Assembly (NCBI GenBank): GCA_016721315.1
Contig: JADKIL010000001.1
Coordinates: 310,001 to 374,000 of the forward strand
Source of the DNA: Candidatus Villigracilis vicinus
GTDB taxonomy: Bacteria; Chloroflexota; Anaerolineae; Anaerolineales; Villigracilaceae
DNA: 64,000 bases
Reading direction: 5' to 3'
Numbering within the stretch: the first letter of the stretch is position 1; every line of letters begins with the position of its first letter. The translations under genes were made by a program, and so were the position numbers. A model generated the notes under the pieces. The model was not told where the DNA came from, ran no database searches, and saw only the letters and a list, made by a program, of their open reading frames with translations. Shown piece after piece: positions 17,067 through 26,447 of the stretch.

Positions 17067-17357
17067 CTATTTCTTTTTCCTATTAAAGAAGAAACCTGTT
17101 CCCATTGCGATCCCCAAACCAATGACCAGATCAAGGATGAGGAAAGGCGGGTTAAGGGTACTGTGATATGCGAATCCGCCTTGCTCAAAGAAGACAAATG
17201 GGAATCCGAGACGCGAGATGGCGTCGGCGCAGCCACCCAGCCCAAAGAGTGCTGGCAGACCGCAGTCAGAGAAAAGATGCGCGGCAAAGATGTTTATCAA
17301 AATAACGACCAAAAGACCGATCAGGAAGCCTTTGAAAAAGTGTTTATTTAGGGTCAT
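17067..17357 (-). CDS. Small membrane protein of unknown function
   Basis: 96 residues from the ATG at 17357 (MTLNKHFFKGF). There are two hydrophobic segments (about residues 8-30 and 72-92), separated by a loop containing GLGGCADAISRLGFPF. The second segment is followed by a basic tail (NRKKK), giving an inside C-terminus. No family is recognised. It sits eight bases upstream of miaA and probably shares its message. A longer frame upstream to 17489 would overlap the divergent HD-domain gene, so the internal start is preferred. Confidence 0.6.
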   Translation of the reverse strand: MTLNKHFFKGFLIGLLVVILINIFAAHLFSDCGLPALFGLGGCADAISRLGFPFVFFEQGGFAYHSTLNPPFLILDLVIGLGIAMGTGFFFNRKKK

Positions 17358-17444
17358 ATCAATTCTGTTTCCATTCCGGTTCAGGCTTATGTTTCTGGTA
17401 AACTTTTGCAACAATCCAATTTTAACACTACCGAGGATGTCTCT

Positions 17445-18293
17445 ATGATCAATTGGCAGGAACTTACCATTGATATGTTCGTGGAACAATTACGCACGGC
17501 ATATCACCGTTCGTATGGCGATATCAAGCCGGAGTATGGGAATATTGTCAGCTGGGTGGGGCGGCTTTCCTTGGAAAATATTTCGAATTCAGATGCGTTG
17601 TACCATGATATTGACCATACCATCATGGTTTCGCTGGCGGGGCTATCGATCATTGAAGGCAAGCATTTGCGCGAAGGCGGTATAACCCCGGCGGATTGGA
17701 TGCGTTACATGGTGGCGGTTCTTTGTCACGATATCGGGTATGTGAAAGGGGTTTGCAAGAACGATACAGAGAACATCTTCGCCACCGGGGTGGGGGATGA
17801 AATGGTGAGTATTCCGCCCGACGGAACCGATGTGGCACTGACTCCATATCACGTGAATCGCAGCAAGTTGTTTGTGCAGGAAAGATTTGGTTCCGGCTTG
17901 CTTGAAGATATGGAAACCCATCTCAATGCTGATTTGATCTCTTCCTATATTGAGATGACGCGTTTTCCCTCACCCAAGGATGATTTTTATAAAGACACCA
18001 AAGGACTGGGCGGATTGGTTCGCGCGGCTGACTTCGTCGGTCAGCTTGGCGATCCGGATTATTTCCGCAAGACTCCGGCTTTGTTCTATGAATTTGAAGA
18101 GTTGGGGGTGAATGCCCGGCTTGGCTATAAATCTCCGAACGATATGCGTAAGAACTATGCCAGTTTTTATTGGGAGCAGATTAACCCTTATTTGCAAGAT
18201 GCGCTGGTTTACCTGCGCCTGACAGAAGATGGAAAACAATGGGTTGCAAACATGCACTCGCATGTATTCGACTCGGAGCATGCGTACCGATAA
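17445..18293 (+). CDS. HD-domain metal-dependent phosphohydrolase
   Basis: 282 residues from the ATG at 17445, with GAGG about eight bases upstream. The metal-binding pattern is DALYHDIDHTIMVS (first histidine), then VAVLCHDIGYVKGVC (the HD pair). Later, HLNADLISSYIEMTRFP gives a further candidate ligand region. Proteins of this type hydrolyse phosphate esters of nucleotides or second messengers, but the substrate is not evident; there is no GYP motif, so a c-di-GMP activity is not suggested. The stop codon abuts a strong terminator shared with the convergent zinc-ribbon gene. Confidence 0.8.
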   Translation: MINWQELTIDMFVEQLRTAYHRSYGDIKPEYGNIVSWVGRLSLENISNSDALYHDIDHTIMVSLAGLSIIEGKHLREGGITPADWMRYMVAVLCHDIGYVKGVCKNDTENIFATGVGDEMVSIPPDGTDVALTPYHVNRSKLFVQERFGSGLLEDMETHLNADLISSYIEMTRFPSPKDDFYKDTKGLGGLVRAADFVGQLGDPDYFRKTPALFYEFEELGVNARLGYKSPNDMRKNYASFYWEQINPYLQDALVYLRLTEDGKQWVANMHSHVFDSEHAYR

Positions 18294-18330
18294 AAAGACT
18301 GCCGCAGGGTTAACCTGCGGCAGTCTTTTT
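18292..18330. terminator. Bidirectional terminator, perfect palindrome
   Basis: AAAAAGACTGCCGCAGG, then TTAA and the exact complement ending CAGTCTTTTT. The left edge overlaps the last two bases of the HD-gene stop, and the loop contains the stop codon of the opposing zinc-ribbon gene. Confidence 0.9.
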
Positions 18331-18555
18331 ATAAATTTTGAGCAAACTTCGTTCACCGCAGTTGGGACAGCGGCGGTAAAGTGCTTTTTCTCCATATGCT
18401 TTCCAGCGGATGCCGCCCATTTCCCAGATCGAACGTTCGTGCCCGCAGTTATTGCATTTGACCTTCCATGCCCTCGATTCTGTTTCCATTGAAGAGAAAA
18501 TCTTTTCGGAAACAAAAAACTTGGTCAGTTTTTGTATGCTGGAAAGTTCGTTCAT
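18310..18555 (-). CDS. Small zinc-ribbon protein
   Basis: 81 residues. Two CxxC pairs, CNNCGHE (about residue 34) and CPNCGE (about 63), can chelate one zinc ion in a ribbon. Between them is a W/R-rich segment (WEMGGIRWKAYGEKAL). The N-terminal helix (about residues 1-20) is mixed in charge. Function is unknown; proteins of this shape bind nucleic acid or partner proteins. It begins 13 bases after the aldo/keto reductase stop, so it is the second gene of that operon. The stop codon lies in the loop of the terminator hairpin, so the last residues (KKTAAG) are encoded by the stem. Confidence 0.65.
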   Translation of the reverse strand: MNELSSIQKLTKFFVSEKIFSSMETESRAWKVKCNNCGHERSIWEMGGIRWKAYGEKALYRRCPNCGERSLLKIYKKTAAG

Positions 18556-18568
18556 TGCGTTTCTCCGT

Positions 18569-19501
18569 TTAATATTCCCGGATGTGGTCGGTTACTTCAT
18601 CCAGCCGGGCGACTTCGTCCTCGGTCATGCGCCAGCTTGCGCCGCCTGCATTATCTTCTGCCTGTCTGGCGTTCTTGGCGCCGGGAATAGGCAAAGCACC
18701 TTTGCAAATAGTCCAATTCAACGCCACCTGTGAGACGGTCTTTCCGTGAGTTTGCGCGATTTCCTGCAGGGTTTTGATGACGGGCGGCAATTTCTTGAGA
18801 AGCTCGGCGTAGTTCGAACCGCGCACACCTGGAGGGGGATTTTCGATGGAATACTTGCCGGTAAGAAGACCCTGAGCAAGAGGGGAGTAGGCAATGAAGC
18901 GAATGCCGAGCTCTTTACAGCGCGCCAGTGTGCCATTCTTTTCCGCATCGCGTTTTAGCAGGCTGAATGGCAATTGATTCGAAGCCAGAGAAATCCCTTT
19001 TTGAGCCAGTGCGGAATATGCGCGCAACATACGCGTTTCCCAAAAGTTTGAAACGCCCACAGTACGGGTCAAACCTTCTTTAACACACTCTGCCATGCCT
19101 TCCATCAAGGTTTCCGGGCTCATGATCGGCGAAGGCCAATGGACTTGGTATAAGTCAACTGAATCCAAGCCCATACGTTCGAGGCTTGCTTTCAAGGCGC
19201 GCGGAATGAAGCCCTTGCTAAAGCGCCAGGGCCATGGGAAGAATTTGGTTGCCACCAGAACGGGTTGATCAGTTTCTTTTATGAACTGTCCCAGAAGTCG
19301 TTCCGAGCGACCACTGCCGTACACTTCTGCTGTGTCAATGAAGCGGACTCCCAGATTGAGTGAAACATCGAAGGATTCTCGAATGCCTTTGTCTGACTCC
19401 CCGGGCTGATATCCCCAAACTACACGGTCTCCCCATTGCCACGCACCCAACCCCATCTCGACTGCGTGTAAGAACCTGTTTTCATTGCTGACCTCGTTCA
19501 T
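18569..19501 (-). CDS. Aldo/keto reductase
   Basis: 310 residues. The catalytic tetrad is visible: aspartate and tyrosine in FIDTAEVYGSGRSERLLG, lysine in LVATKFFP, and histidine in LYQVHWPSP. The NADPH-binding end has FIAYSPLAQGLLTGKY and IPGAKNARQAEDN. Role: NADPH-dependent reduction of an aldehyde or ketone; the natural substrate cannot be inferred. The start at 19501 has AAAGGAGA upstream. It heads a two-gene operon with the zinc-ribbon protein and is divergent from the rnc-smc unit, sharing about 100 bases of upstream DNA. Confidence 0.88.
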   Translation of the reverse strand: MNEVSNENRFLHAVEMGLGAWQWGDRVVWGYQPGESDKGIRESFDVSLNLGVRFIDTAEVYGSGRSERLLGQFIKETDQPVLVATKFFPWPWRFSKGFIPRALKASLERMGLDSVDLYQVHWPSPIMSPETLMEGMAECVKEGLTRTVGVSNFWETRMLRAYSALAQKGISLASNQLPFSLLKRDAEKNGTLARCKELGIRFIAYSPLAQGLLTGKYSIENPPPGVRGSNYAELLKKLPPVIKTLQEIAQTHGKTVSQVALNWTICKGALPIPGAKNARQAEDNAGGASWRMTEDEVARLDEVTDHIREY

Positions 19502-19601
19502 TTCGTCTCCTTTGGGGAATTTGGACGATTTTATCTTAAAATATCACTCCCTAAAAAGATTCGGGTTACAATTCGGCTCGCTAAAAATCTAATAGGAACT
19601 C

Positions 19602-19670
19602 ATGGAACGAGATCTCCTCACTTTGGAGGTAAGTGGATATCGCTCCCGGAGTTCCGGGAGGTTCCCGTGA
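19602..19670 (+). CDS. 22-codon leader ORF translationally coupled to rnc
   Basis: The ATG at 19602 has AGGA five bases upstream (19593-19596) and encodes MERDLLTLEVSGYRSRSSGR plus FP before a TGA at 19668-19670. That stop overlaps the rnc GTG start (19667) as GTGA, the classic coupling overlap. No protein family is recognised, and the peptide may matter only through ribosome passage. The hairpin at 19645-19658 lies inside it and overlaps the rnc ribosome-binding site, so translation of this ORF would open that site. This is inference from sequence; initiation has not been shown. Confidence 0.45.
   Translation: MERDLLTLEVSGYRSRSSGRFP
19645..19661 (+). promoter_or_regulatory. Hairpin overlapping the rnc ribosome-binding site
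   Basis: CCCGGA, a two-base turn, TCCGGG (19645-19658). The right arm shares GGG with the ribosome-binding site GGGAGG (19656-19661) of the GTG start. The two-base turn would have to open to a four-base loop. In E. coli, RNase III cleaves stem-loops in its own leader; whether this short stem is a substrate is unknown. Confidence 0.4.
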
Positions 19671-20368
19671 CAAACAATGCACAAAAGCGGGAAGTGGAAT
19701 CCGCTGCCAGCCTTAACGACAGGCTGGGCTTGTCCTTTTCCAACTTTTCCCTGCTAACAAGAGCCCTGACCCATCGTTCGTACGCCAATGAACATCAGGA
19801 TGGGACCATGGACAACGAACGCCTGGAGTACCTCGGTGATGCTGTGTTGGATTTCATCGTAGCGGAATGGGCGTATCGTCATTTTCCAGAACTGCCTGAA
19901 GGCGACCTGACCAAGATCCGCGCCCATCTGGTGCAGAACGATCATCTTGCCTCGTTCGCGCGGCAGATCAACCTTGGCGCGGCGCTCCGCCTTGGGCGCG
20001 GCGAGAAGACCACGGGCGGAAATCACCGTGATAGTGTGCTTGGCTCCACCTTCGAAGCCCTGCTTGGCGCGATCTACCTGGACTCGAATTTTGAAAAAGT
20101 AAAAAACTTTGTATTACCTTTTGTCCACCCGTCGCTGGATACGATCCTGGAAGAGATTAACGATCCGAAAAGCCAGCTTCAGGAACAAACACAAGCAATG
20201 AAGCTAGGGGCCCCAGTCTATCGTGTAGTCGGTACGAATGGACCTGATCATGCCCGTACCTACGACGTGGAAGCCGAGATTGCCGGTCAGGTTAAAGGGC
20301 GTGGCACAGGCTCCAGCAAAGCCAATGCCGAACGTGAAGCCGCAAGGGATGCCCTGAAGAAAATTTGA
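19667..20368 (+). CDS. rnc: Ribonuclease III
   Basis: 233 residues from a GTG with GGGAGG five bases upstream. The nuclease domain has the signature NERLEYLGDAVLDFIVAEW (about residues 48-66) with the catalytic acidic residues, and GSTFEALLGAIYLD with the second metal-binding glutamate. The C-terminal double-stranded RNA-binding domain (about 165-233) has DPKSQLQEQTQ and ends GSSKANAEREAARDALKKI. Role: dimeric endonuclease that cuts double-stranded RNA in rRNA maturation and mRNA turnover. It is followed after 64 bases by smc, the common rnc-smc arrangement. Confidence 0.95.
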   Translation: MTNNAQKREVESAASLNDRLGLSFSNFSLLTRALTHRSYANEHQDGTMDNERLEYLGDAVLDFIVAEWAYRHFPELPEGDLTKIRAHLVQNDHLASFARQINLGAALRLGRGEKTTGGNHRDSVLGSTFEALLGAIYLDSNFEKVKNFVLPFVHPSLDTILEEINDPKSQLQEQTQAMKLGAPVYRVVGTNGPDHARTYDVEAEIAGQVKGRGTGSSKANAEREAARDALKKI

Positions 20369-20432
20369 AAACGGTCCTGAGCGTCGATTACCAAAAATCT
20401 GAAATCATCAATCGAAAATCTGAAATCACCAC

Positions 20433-23400
20433 ATGCCTCTTCGTCTAAAATCACTTGAACTGCAAGGATACAAAACCTTCGCCTCGCGCACAACCTTTGA
20501 GTTTGCCGCGGGTGTGACCGCTATTGTTGGACCGAACGGCTCGGGAAAATCGAACATCGCCGACTCGCTGCGCTGGGTGCTGGGCGAACAGTCCTATGCT
20601 TTGTTGCGCGGCAAGAAGACCGAAGACATGATCTTCTCCGGGTCTGAACATCGTGCTCGTGCGGGTTTGGCGCAAGCCACCATCAATTTCGACAACACCG
20701 ACCAATGGCTGCCGCTCGACTTCACCGAAGTCTCGATGGGGCGCGTCGCCCACCGCGATGGTCATAACGAATACATCATCAATAACCAGCAAGTCCGCTT
20801 GCGCGAGATGAATGAATTGCTCGCCCAAGCCGGTTTGAGCGAAAGAACCTACACCATTCTCGGTCAGGGTTTGGTGGATGCCTCCCTCGCCCTCAAAGCC
20901 GATGACCGTCGTCGCCTTTTTGAAGAAGCTGCCGGTGTGGGCTTATACCGCGCCCGCCGTGATGATGCGCTTAAACGTCTCAACGACACCGAACACAATC
21001 TTGAACGCGTGCTCGACATCATGTCTGAACTTGAGCCGCGCATCCGCAGCTTGGAACGGCAAGCAAAACGCGCCATTGAATTTGCCCGCTCCCAAGCGGA
21101 CTTGAAAGTGATTTTGCGCGAGTGGTATGGCTATCACTGGCATCGCTCTCAACGCGACTTAACCGACGCACGCGAATCCGTCCGCACTCAGGAAGTCCGC
21201 GTGAATGAAACGCGTGTGATGCACGAGAAGTCACAAGCAGAGTACAACTCTTTCCGCGAACGTCTCTCTGGGTTGCGCGCGCATTTGAATGAATGGCACC
21301 GCAAAGCTGCTGAGTTGCACACGCAACGCGAGTCTCTTAGCCGTGACCTCGCCGTGCTCGAAGAGCGTCGCCGCTCACTGACTGCGCAACAGGCATCGAT
21401 TCTTTCTGACCAGGAAAGCGCGATGAATGAATTGCATCTCGCGCGCGAACGCTATCAAGCCGCCGAAGCGGATATTGCCCGTGTGCAGACTGAGTTTGAC
21501 GAAGCCAAAACGCAAAACGAGAATGCACAAAATGCATTGTCTACTCGTCAGTCGGAACGTTCGGGCATCGAAGAGCAAATTAATTCGATCCGGAATCAGA
21601 TCGAAACGCTGACTCAACAACGCGCTGAAAACAACGCCCGCCTTGATGAACTTAAGTCTCGCATTGAAGCGCAGAGTCAGAAGATTGCACAAACACAAGC
21701 TGCGATTGCCAATGCCGAATCACAAACTGAAAAGGCAAAAGCCCAATACGAATACGCCCGCAAGAATCGCGAAGGCATCGCCGAAACGTTGCAACGCGCC
21801 GAAGACAAAGCCCTCGCCAAACGCGCCGAAGTGGATCGCCTCGATGGCGAACGCCGCGCCGCGCTTGAGCGCCGCACAAAAGAAGAATCTGAACATTCGC
21901 GTTTGAAAGCGCAACTCGAAGTGCTCGAGCAGTCAGAACAGTCGCTGGCGGGCTATGCCGAAGGCGCACGCTTCCTGCTCGATGCCGCGCGTCAGTCGCG
22001 CCTGAATGGGGCGCGTGGTGCGCTCTCGTCCGCGCTGGATGTGCCTGCCGAACTCGAAACTGCTATTGCCGCCGCGCTCGGCGACACGCTCGATGCGGTA
22101 CTCATCGATGCAAGCGAATTAGAAAATGCTTTGCAGTTGCTCGAGTCCGATGACGCTGGTCGTGCTGCTTTATTGCCAGTCGATCAGATTTCCGAAGTCT
22201 TTAAGACTTCGGAAATCTCAGATGATATTTTGGGCATTGCCTCCGAACTCGTCAACGCGCCTGAAGAATTACGCAGTGCGGTTAGATTAACTCTCGGGCA
22301 GACTCTCATCGTCCGAGACCGTGCCACTGCCCGCAGATTGCAAGCGGACCTGCCGACTCATGCCCGCGCCGTGACTCTGCGTGGAGAAGTCTTCCGTGGT
22401 GACGGTTTGGTCATCGCTGGCAAAACCGCCTCTTCCTCAACCTTGAGCCGGGGACGCCAAAAACGAGAATTCGACTCCGCCTTGAGTGGACTCATCTCCC
22501 GCCTTGCCGAGTCGAATGACTTGGTGGAACGCTTGTCGAATGAATATGCCGAAGCGCAACGTGAGTTGATGCAAATCGAATCGGATGCGCGCGAAACCCG
22601 CGTCAGACTAGGGGAAGCTCAGGAGACCGAGCAACAGGCTGGGTTGGAGTCTGAGGCGATGGCTCGGACGTTGGAATGGCAGAAGAGTCAGTTAAGTCAA
22701 CTGCAGGGAGAGGCTGAAGAGTCGACATCCCTTCAAGGAAAGATCAGTGAGTCATCGGTGGAGGTTGAAGAACAATCTTCGCAGGCTCATGCGGAATTGA
22801 AAGTGGTTGCGGCGAAACTCGCGGAACTCGAAGCGGGGGAGTTGCAGGAACAAGTCTCGTACTGGACGATGCGCGCGGCGGTGGCGGAACAAAGCCTGAG
22901 TGCGGCGCAAAATAAATTGAAGGAACGCGGTGATGAGATCACGCGTTTGGATTCGCGCCGTGTGGAATTGGCGAACCGCCTGACCGAGTTGGATGGCGGC
23001 TTGCATAGTTTGGATGCCGAGAAGGCTTCCCTGCGTGAACGCGAGTCTGCGCTGAACGTGCAGATCGAAGAGATGCGCATTCAGATCGAACCGGCGGAGA
23101 AGGAACTCGCTGCGGCGGAACAGGAAGAAGCACGTTTGCAGGAATTGGAAAATAACGCCCAGCGCGGCTTTGCAAATGCCGAGCGCATGTTGGGACAGGT
23201 GCAGTTGGAGCAAACCCGCAAGCAGGAAGCGCTCGATAATTTACAACAAAAGATCAGCGACGATTTTGGTTTGGTGATGTTTGAGTATGCAGCAGATATG
23301 ACCGGACCCGTGCCGCTGCCTATCGAAGGCATGGTGGAGCAGTTGCCTATCGTCACCGAACTCGCGCCGGATTTGGAAGAACAGTTGACGCACAACCGCG

Positions 23401-24038
23401 CGCAATTGCGCCGCATGGGCGCGATCAACCCGGATGCGAAAGCGGAGTTTGAGCAGGAAAAAGAACGCTACGAGTTCATGAAGACGCAGGTCGAAGACTT
23501 GCACAAAGCCCAGGCAGACTTGAAGCATGTGGTGGCGGAACTCGATGAGTTGACCAAGCAGGAATTCGTGAAAACTTTCGACGCTGTCGATAAGCAATTC
23601 CGCGAAACCTTCGTGCGTCTGTTCGGCGGCGGCTCGGCGAGACTTGCACTGACCGACCCCGAGAATTTGGTCGAAACTGGTATCGAAATTGAAGCCCGCC
23701 TGCCGGGGCGACGTGAGCAAGGCTTGGCATTGCTCTCCGGTGGGGAACGCAGTCTGACCGCCATCGCGTTGGTATTCGCCTTGTTGAAAGTGTCGCCAAC
23801 CCCCGTCTGCGTGATGGACGAAGTGGACGCCATGCTCGACGAAGCCAACGTGGGACGCTTCCGTGACCTGCTGGTGGACTTGAGCAAGGACACGCAGTTC
23901 ATCGTCATTACCCATAACCGCAACACGGTGCAAGCCGCAGATGTGATCTACGGCGTGACGATGGGACGCGACTCGGCGAGTCAGGTGATCAGTTTGAGAC
24001 TCGATCAGGTCACGGATGATATGTTGAAGCGCGGGTAG
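20433..24038 (+). CDS. smc: Chromosome segregation ATPase SMC
   Basis: 1201 residues, full length. The N-terminal head has Walker A GPNGSGKSNIADSLRW (about residue 33), followed by a long coiled coil (about 170-500) rich in Q/E/R/A. The hinge domain (about 505-665) contains GALSSALDVPAELETAIAAA and RGEVFRGDGLVIAGK. The return coiled coil runs to about 1000. The C-terminal head has the ABC signature LLSGGERSLTAIALVFALL and Walker B VCVMDEVDAMLDEAN. Role: DNA-loop-forming condensin core that, with ScpA and ScpB, organises and segregates the chromosome; neither partner gene is in this window. The upstream gap contains a short tandem AATCTGAAATCA-type repeat. Confidence 0.95.
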   Translation: MPLRLKSLELQGYKTFASRTTFEFAAGVTAIVGPNGSGKSNIADSLRWVLGEQSYALLRGKKTEDMIFSGSEHRARAGLAQATINFDNTDQWLPLDFTEVSMGRVAHRDGHNEYIINNQQVRLREMNELLAQAGLSERTYTILGQGLVDASLALKADDRRRLFEEAAGVGLYRARRDDALKRLNDTEHNLERVLDIMSELEPRIRSLERQAKRAIEFARSQADLKVILREWYGYHWHRSQRDLTDARESVRTQEVRVNETRVMHEKSQAEYNSFRERLSGLRAHLNEWHRKAAELHTQRESLSRDLAVLEERRRSLTAQQASILSDQESAMNELHLARERYQAAEADIARVQTEFDEAKTQNENAQNALSTRQSERSGIEEQINSIRNQIETLTQQRAENNARLDELKSRIEAQSQKIAQTQAAIANAESQTEKAKAQYEYARKNREGIAETLQRAEDKALAKRAEVDRLDGERRAALERRTKEESEHSRLKAQLEVLEQSEQSLAGYAEGARFLLDAARQSRLNGARGALSSALDVPAELETAIAAALGDTLDAVLIDASELENALQLLESDDAGRAALLPVDQISEVFKTSEISDDILGIASELVNAPEELRSAVRLTLGQTLIVRDRATARRLQADLPTHARAVTLRGEVFRGDGLVIAGKTASSSTLSRGRQKREFDSALSGLISRLAESNDLVERLSNEYAEAQRELMQIESDARETRVRLGEAQETEQQAGLESEAMARTLEWQKSQLSQLQGEAEESTSLQGKISESSVEVEEQSSQAHAELKVVAAKLAELEAGELQEQVSYWTMRAAVAEQSLSAAQNKLKERGDEITRLDSRRVELANRLTELDGGLHSLDAEKASLRERESALNVQIEEMRIQIEPAEKELAAAEQEEARLQELENNAQRGFANAERMLGQVQLEQTRKQEALDNLQQKISDDFGLVMFEYAADMTGPVPLPIEGMVEQLPIVTELAPDLEEQLTHNRAQLRRMGAINPDAKAEFEQEKERYEFMKTQVEDLHKAQADLKHVVAELDELTKQEFVKTFDAVDKQFRETFVRLFGGGSARLALTDPENLVETGIEIEARLPGRREQGLALLSGGERSLTAIALVFALLKVSPTPVCVMDEVDAMLDEANVGRFRDLLVDLSKDTQFIVITHNRNTVQAADVIYGVTMGRDSASQVISLRLDQVTDDMLKRG

Positions 24039-24070
24039 TAGGACGACTGACCGCGGACGATTGACGATGG

Positions 24071-24109
24071 AAAGCCCTGTCCCAGTTTTTGGGTGGGGCT
24101 TTTTTTTTG
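24071..24109 (+). terminator. Terminator of the rnc-smc unit
   Basis: AAAGCCCTGTCCCA, a T-rich loop, TGGGTGGGGCTTT followed by a run of T. Stem with one bulge and an excellent T-run. Confidence 0.85.
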
Positions 24110-24140
24110 GAGTAGACGATATAATTTGTACTACCTAATA

Positions 24141-24168
24141 TTGAAACCTTTTATGTTCTGAATAATAT
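24141..24168 (+). promoter_or_regulatory. Probable promoter of the HD-GYP gene
   Basis: TTGAAA (24141-24146), 16 bases, TAATAT (24163-24168), about 28 bases upstream of the ATG at 24196. The region is AT-rich, so chance matches are easier here. Confidence 0.45.
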
Positions 24169-24195
24169 ATTCCCCCCTGTGTTTTGAGAATCCTC

Positions 24196-26404
24196 ATGCC
24201 TAATAAATTAGAAGTGCTTCTTTCCCAGTTACAAGAACAAATTGAACCGGCGCAACGTTTGCAGTTGCTCAATGATCTGAGCGAGGAATACTCAGACATT
24301 GATTATCTTAAAGCGTTTGAAACCGCGGAGGAGATGTATCAACTTGCGTTGAAACATAATATTGACCATTTTGTTGCACAAGCACTTGGTCAAAAGGCGT
24401 GGCTTCATACCAGTTTTGGAAATGTACATGAAAGCTTTGCATTTGTTTCTCAAGCTCAGCGGATTTATACCCGGCTCGGCGATGAAAAAGGACTAGCGCA
24501 GACTTCTTTACATGCATCGGCGGTCTTGCGGCGTTTGGGGGATTATCCAGGTGCTCTAGAGGAGGCATTGACCGCTTTGGATCTTTATCAAACATATAGA
24601 GATCGACAGGGTGTTGCGGAGACAATGGCAAGGCTGAGTTACTTATATGTTCATCTTGGGGATTATGAACAGGCAGAAATTTATGGATTGAAAGCCTATA
24701 GTGAGTTTGAGGTAATTAAGGGGTCAGGTGGAATTTATAAGTTTTCCATTCCTAATAGTTTGGCTATGGCGTATTTTCATCAAAATAAACCCATCGAAGC
24801 GATGAATATCTTTTTAAGAGAAGTCGAATTCCTTCGAAGACAAAATAATAAATCGGATTTGGGAGTTGCTCTTAACAATCTAGGCACGGTTCTTTTAGAA
24901 CTTGATAGATTGGCAGAAGCGGAGGAATTAGTTGCTGAGGCACTACTGTTGGATGTGGAAACCAATCATCGGTATGGCGAAATTAATTGTTTATTTACCT
25001 TGGGTGAGATTGAAGAAAAAAAGAAAAATTATGAAGGAGCAATTTTATATTATAGCCAGTCTTTAGAGAAAGCCATTGCAAATCATGTCGAACAGATCGT
25101 TTATGAATTACATGATCGCTTGGCTGTTGTATATGAATGCGTTGGGCAAGTCGAAATGGCATTTGATCATCTTAAGAAGTATCGAAAAATAAGAGAGCCT
25201 CTTTTTAAAACAGAGTCTTTGGATCGTATACGTGGTTTGAGGATTGTTCATGAGACGAAACAGGCAATAGAAGAAGCCCGACGTAATGCTGAAGTTGTGT
25301 CACAACGAAACCGTGAGATTGAATTATTGCAGAAGACACTGACAACTACGAGCACATATCCTGAAAGACGGCATATTTTGGATGTTGTCTGCATGGAAAT
25401 GTCAAGCGCACTAAAATCTACTCTGAGCATGGCGATCACTATTGATAGTGATCATCAACACGGAACCATTGAGGCGGGGTTTCATGGAGATAATAAACTT
25501 GATTTACTAGATCTTAAACTAAGCGAATTAATAGACCGAGATTCTCAATTAGTTATTAATATCCTTGATAGTGGGCGAATCGAAATGATCCGCGATGTCG
25601 ATTCTTATTTTGGAAGTACATCCCGCTTGGCTGCTGTTGTAAAGAAAATGGGTATTTCTAGTTTGATTGCCATACCGATCATAGTCAATAAACGCACTGT
25701 CATGGTTTTGGTTGTTGGCTTTGATAGCAAACGAGAATTCACAGACGCGGATATCAACCTTGCTACCACCTTGGCTGCTTCACTTAGTCAAATTTTCGAA
25801 AATGCACATCTTTATCAAAGCCTGGTAGCGGCTCACGATACCCTGTCCAAAGCATATGACGCCACTATAGAGGGATGGGCAAAAATACTGGAATTGCATG
25901 ATCTGGAGACAGAGGGACATGCGCGTCGTGTTACTGAGCAAACCATCAAACTTGCCCAAGCCTTTGGTGTAAGCAGCGACGAGATTATCCATATTCGACG
26001 TGGCGCGCTTTTGCATGATATTGGCAAATTGGGCATCCCTGATCAAATTATTCTTAAAGAATGGAAGTCTAACCGAAGAAGAATGGGAGATTATGCGTAA
26101 GCATCCACAGTTTGCTTATGAAATGCTTGCGGATATTGAATATTTGAAACCTGCCTTGGAAATTCCTTATTGTCATCATGAAAAATGGGACGGAAGCGGG
26201 TACCCACAAGGGTTAAGGGGTGAGCAAATTCCCTTAGCGGCACGTCTTTTTTCTGTGGTTGATGTGTGGGATGCGCTTCGCTCTGATCGCCCATACAGAA
26301 AGGGATGGAGTGATGAAGAAGTGTATGAATATATTCGATCATTGTCAGGCAAACAATTTGACCCCAAGGCGATGGAAGCTTTTTTGACTATGATGGGACA
26401 ATGA
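24196..26404 (+). CDS. TPR-GAF-HD-GYP protein, predicted c-di-GMP phosphodiesterase (one frameshift)
   Basis: The N-terminal half (about residues 1-330) is a tetratricopeptide array of 30-40-residue helical repeats (for example AQALGQKAWLHTSFGNVHE). A short coiled coil follows (about 345-375), then a GAF domain (about 385-540), then an HD-GYP domain. The latter shows GALLHDIGKLGIPDQI, CHHEKWDGSGYPQGLRGEQIPL and DVWDALRSDRPYR, so HD and GYP are both present. The frame breaks at 26056-26058, where an AAA run appears one base too long; deleting one A joins the two halves exactly within the family motif (ILKNGSLTEEEW). A TTG four codons upstream is an alternative start. Role: protein-binding and small-molecule sensory input controlling c-di-GMP hydrolysis. 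Confidence 0.82.
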
Positions 26405-26447
26405 AAGTTTAATTGGAATACTTATTCTTTTAATAAAGGAATGTTTA

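Noticed and set aside
21337..23933. Several minus-strand ORFs opposite smc
   Set aside because: Shadow frames of a long coiled-coil gene rich in E, A, R and Q codons.
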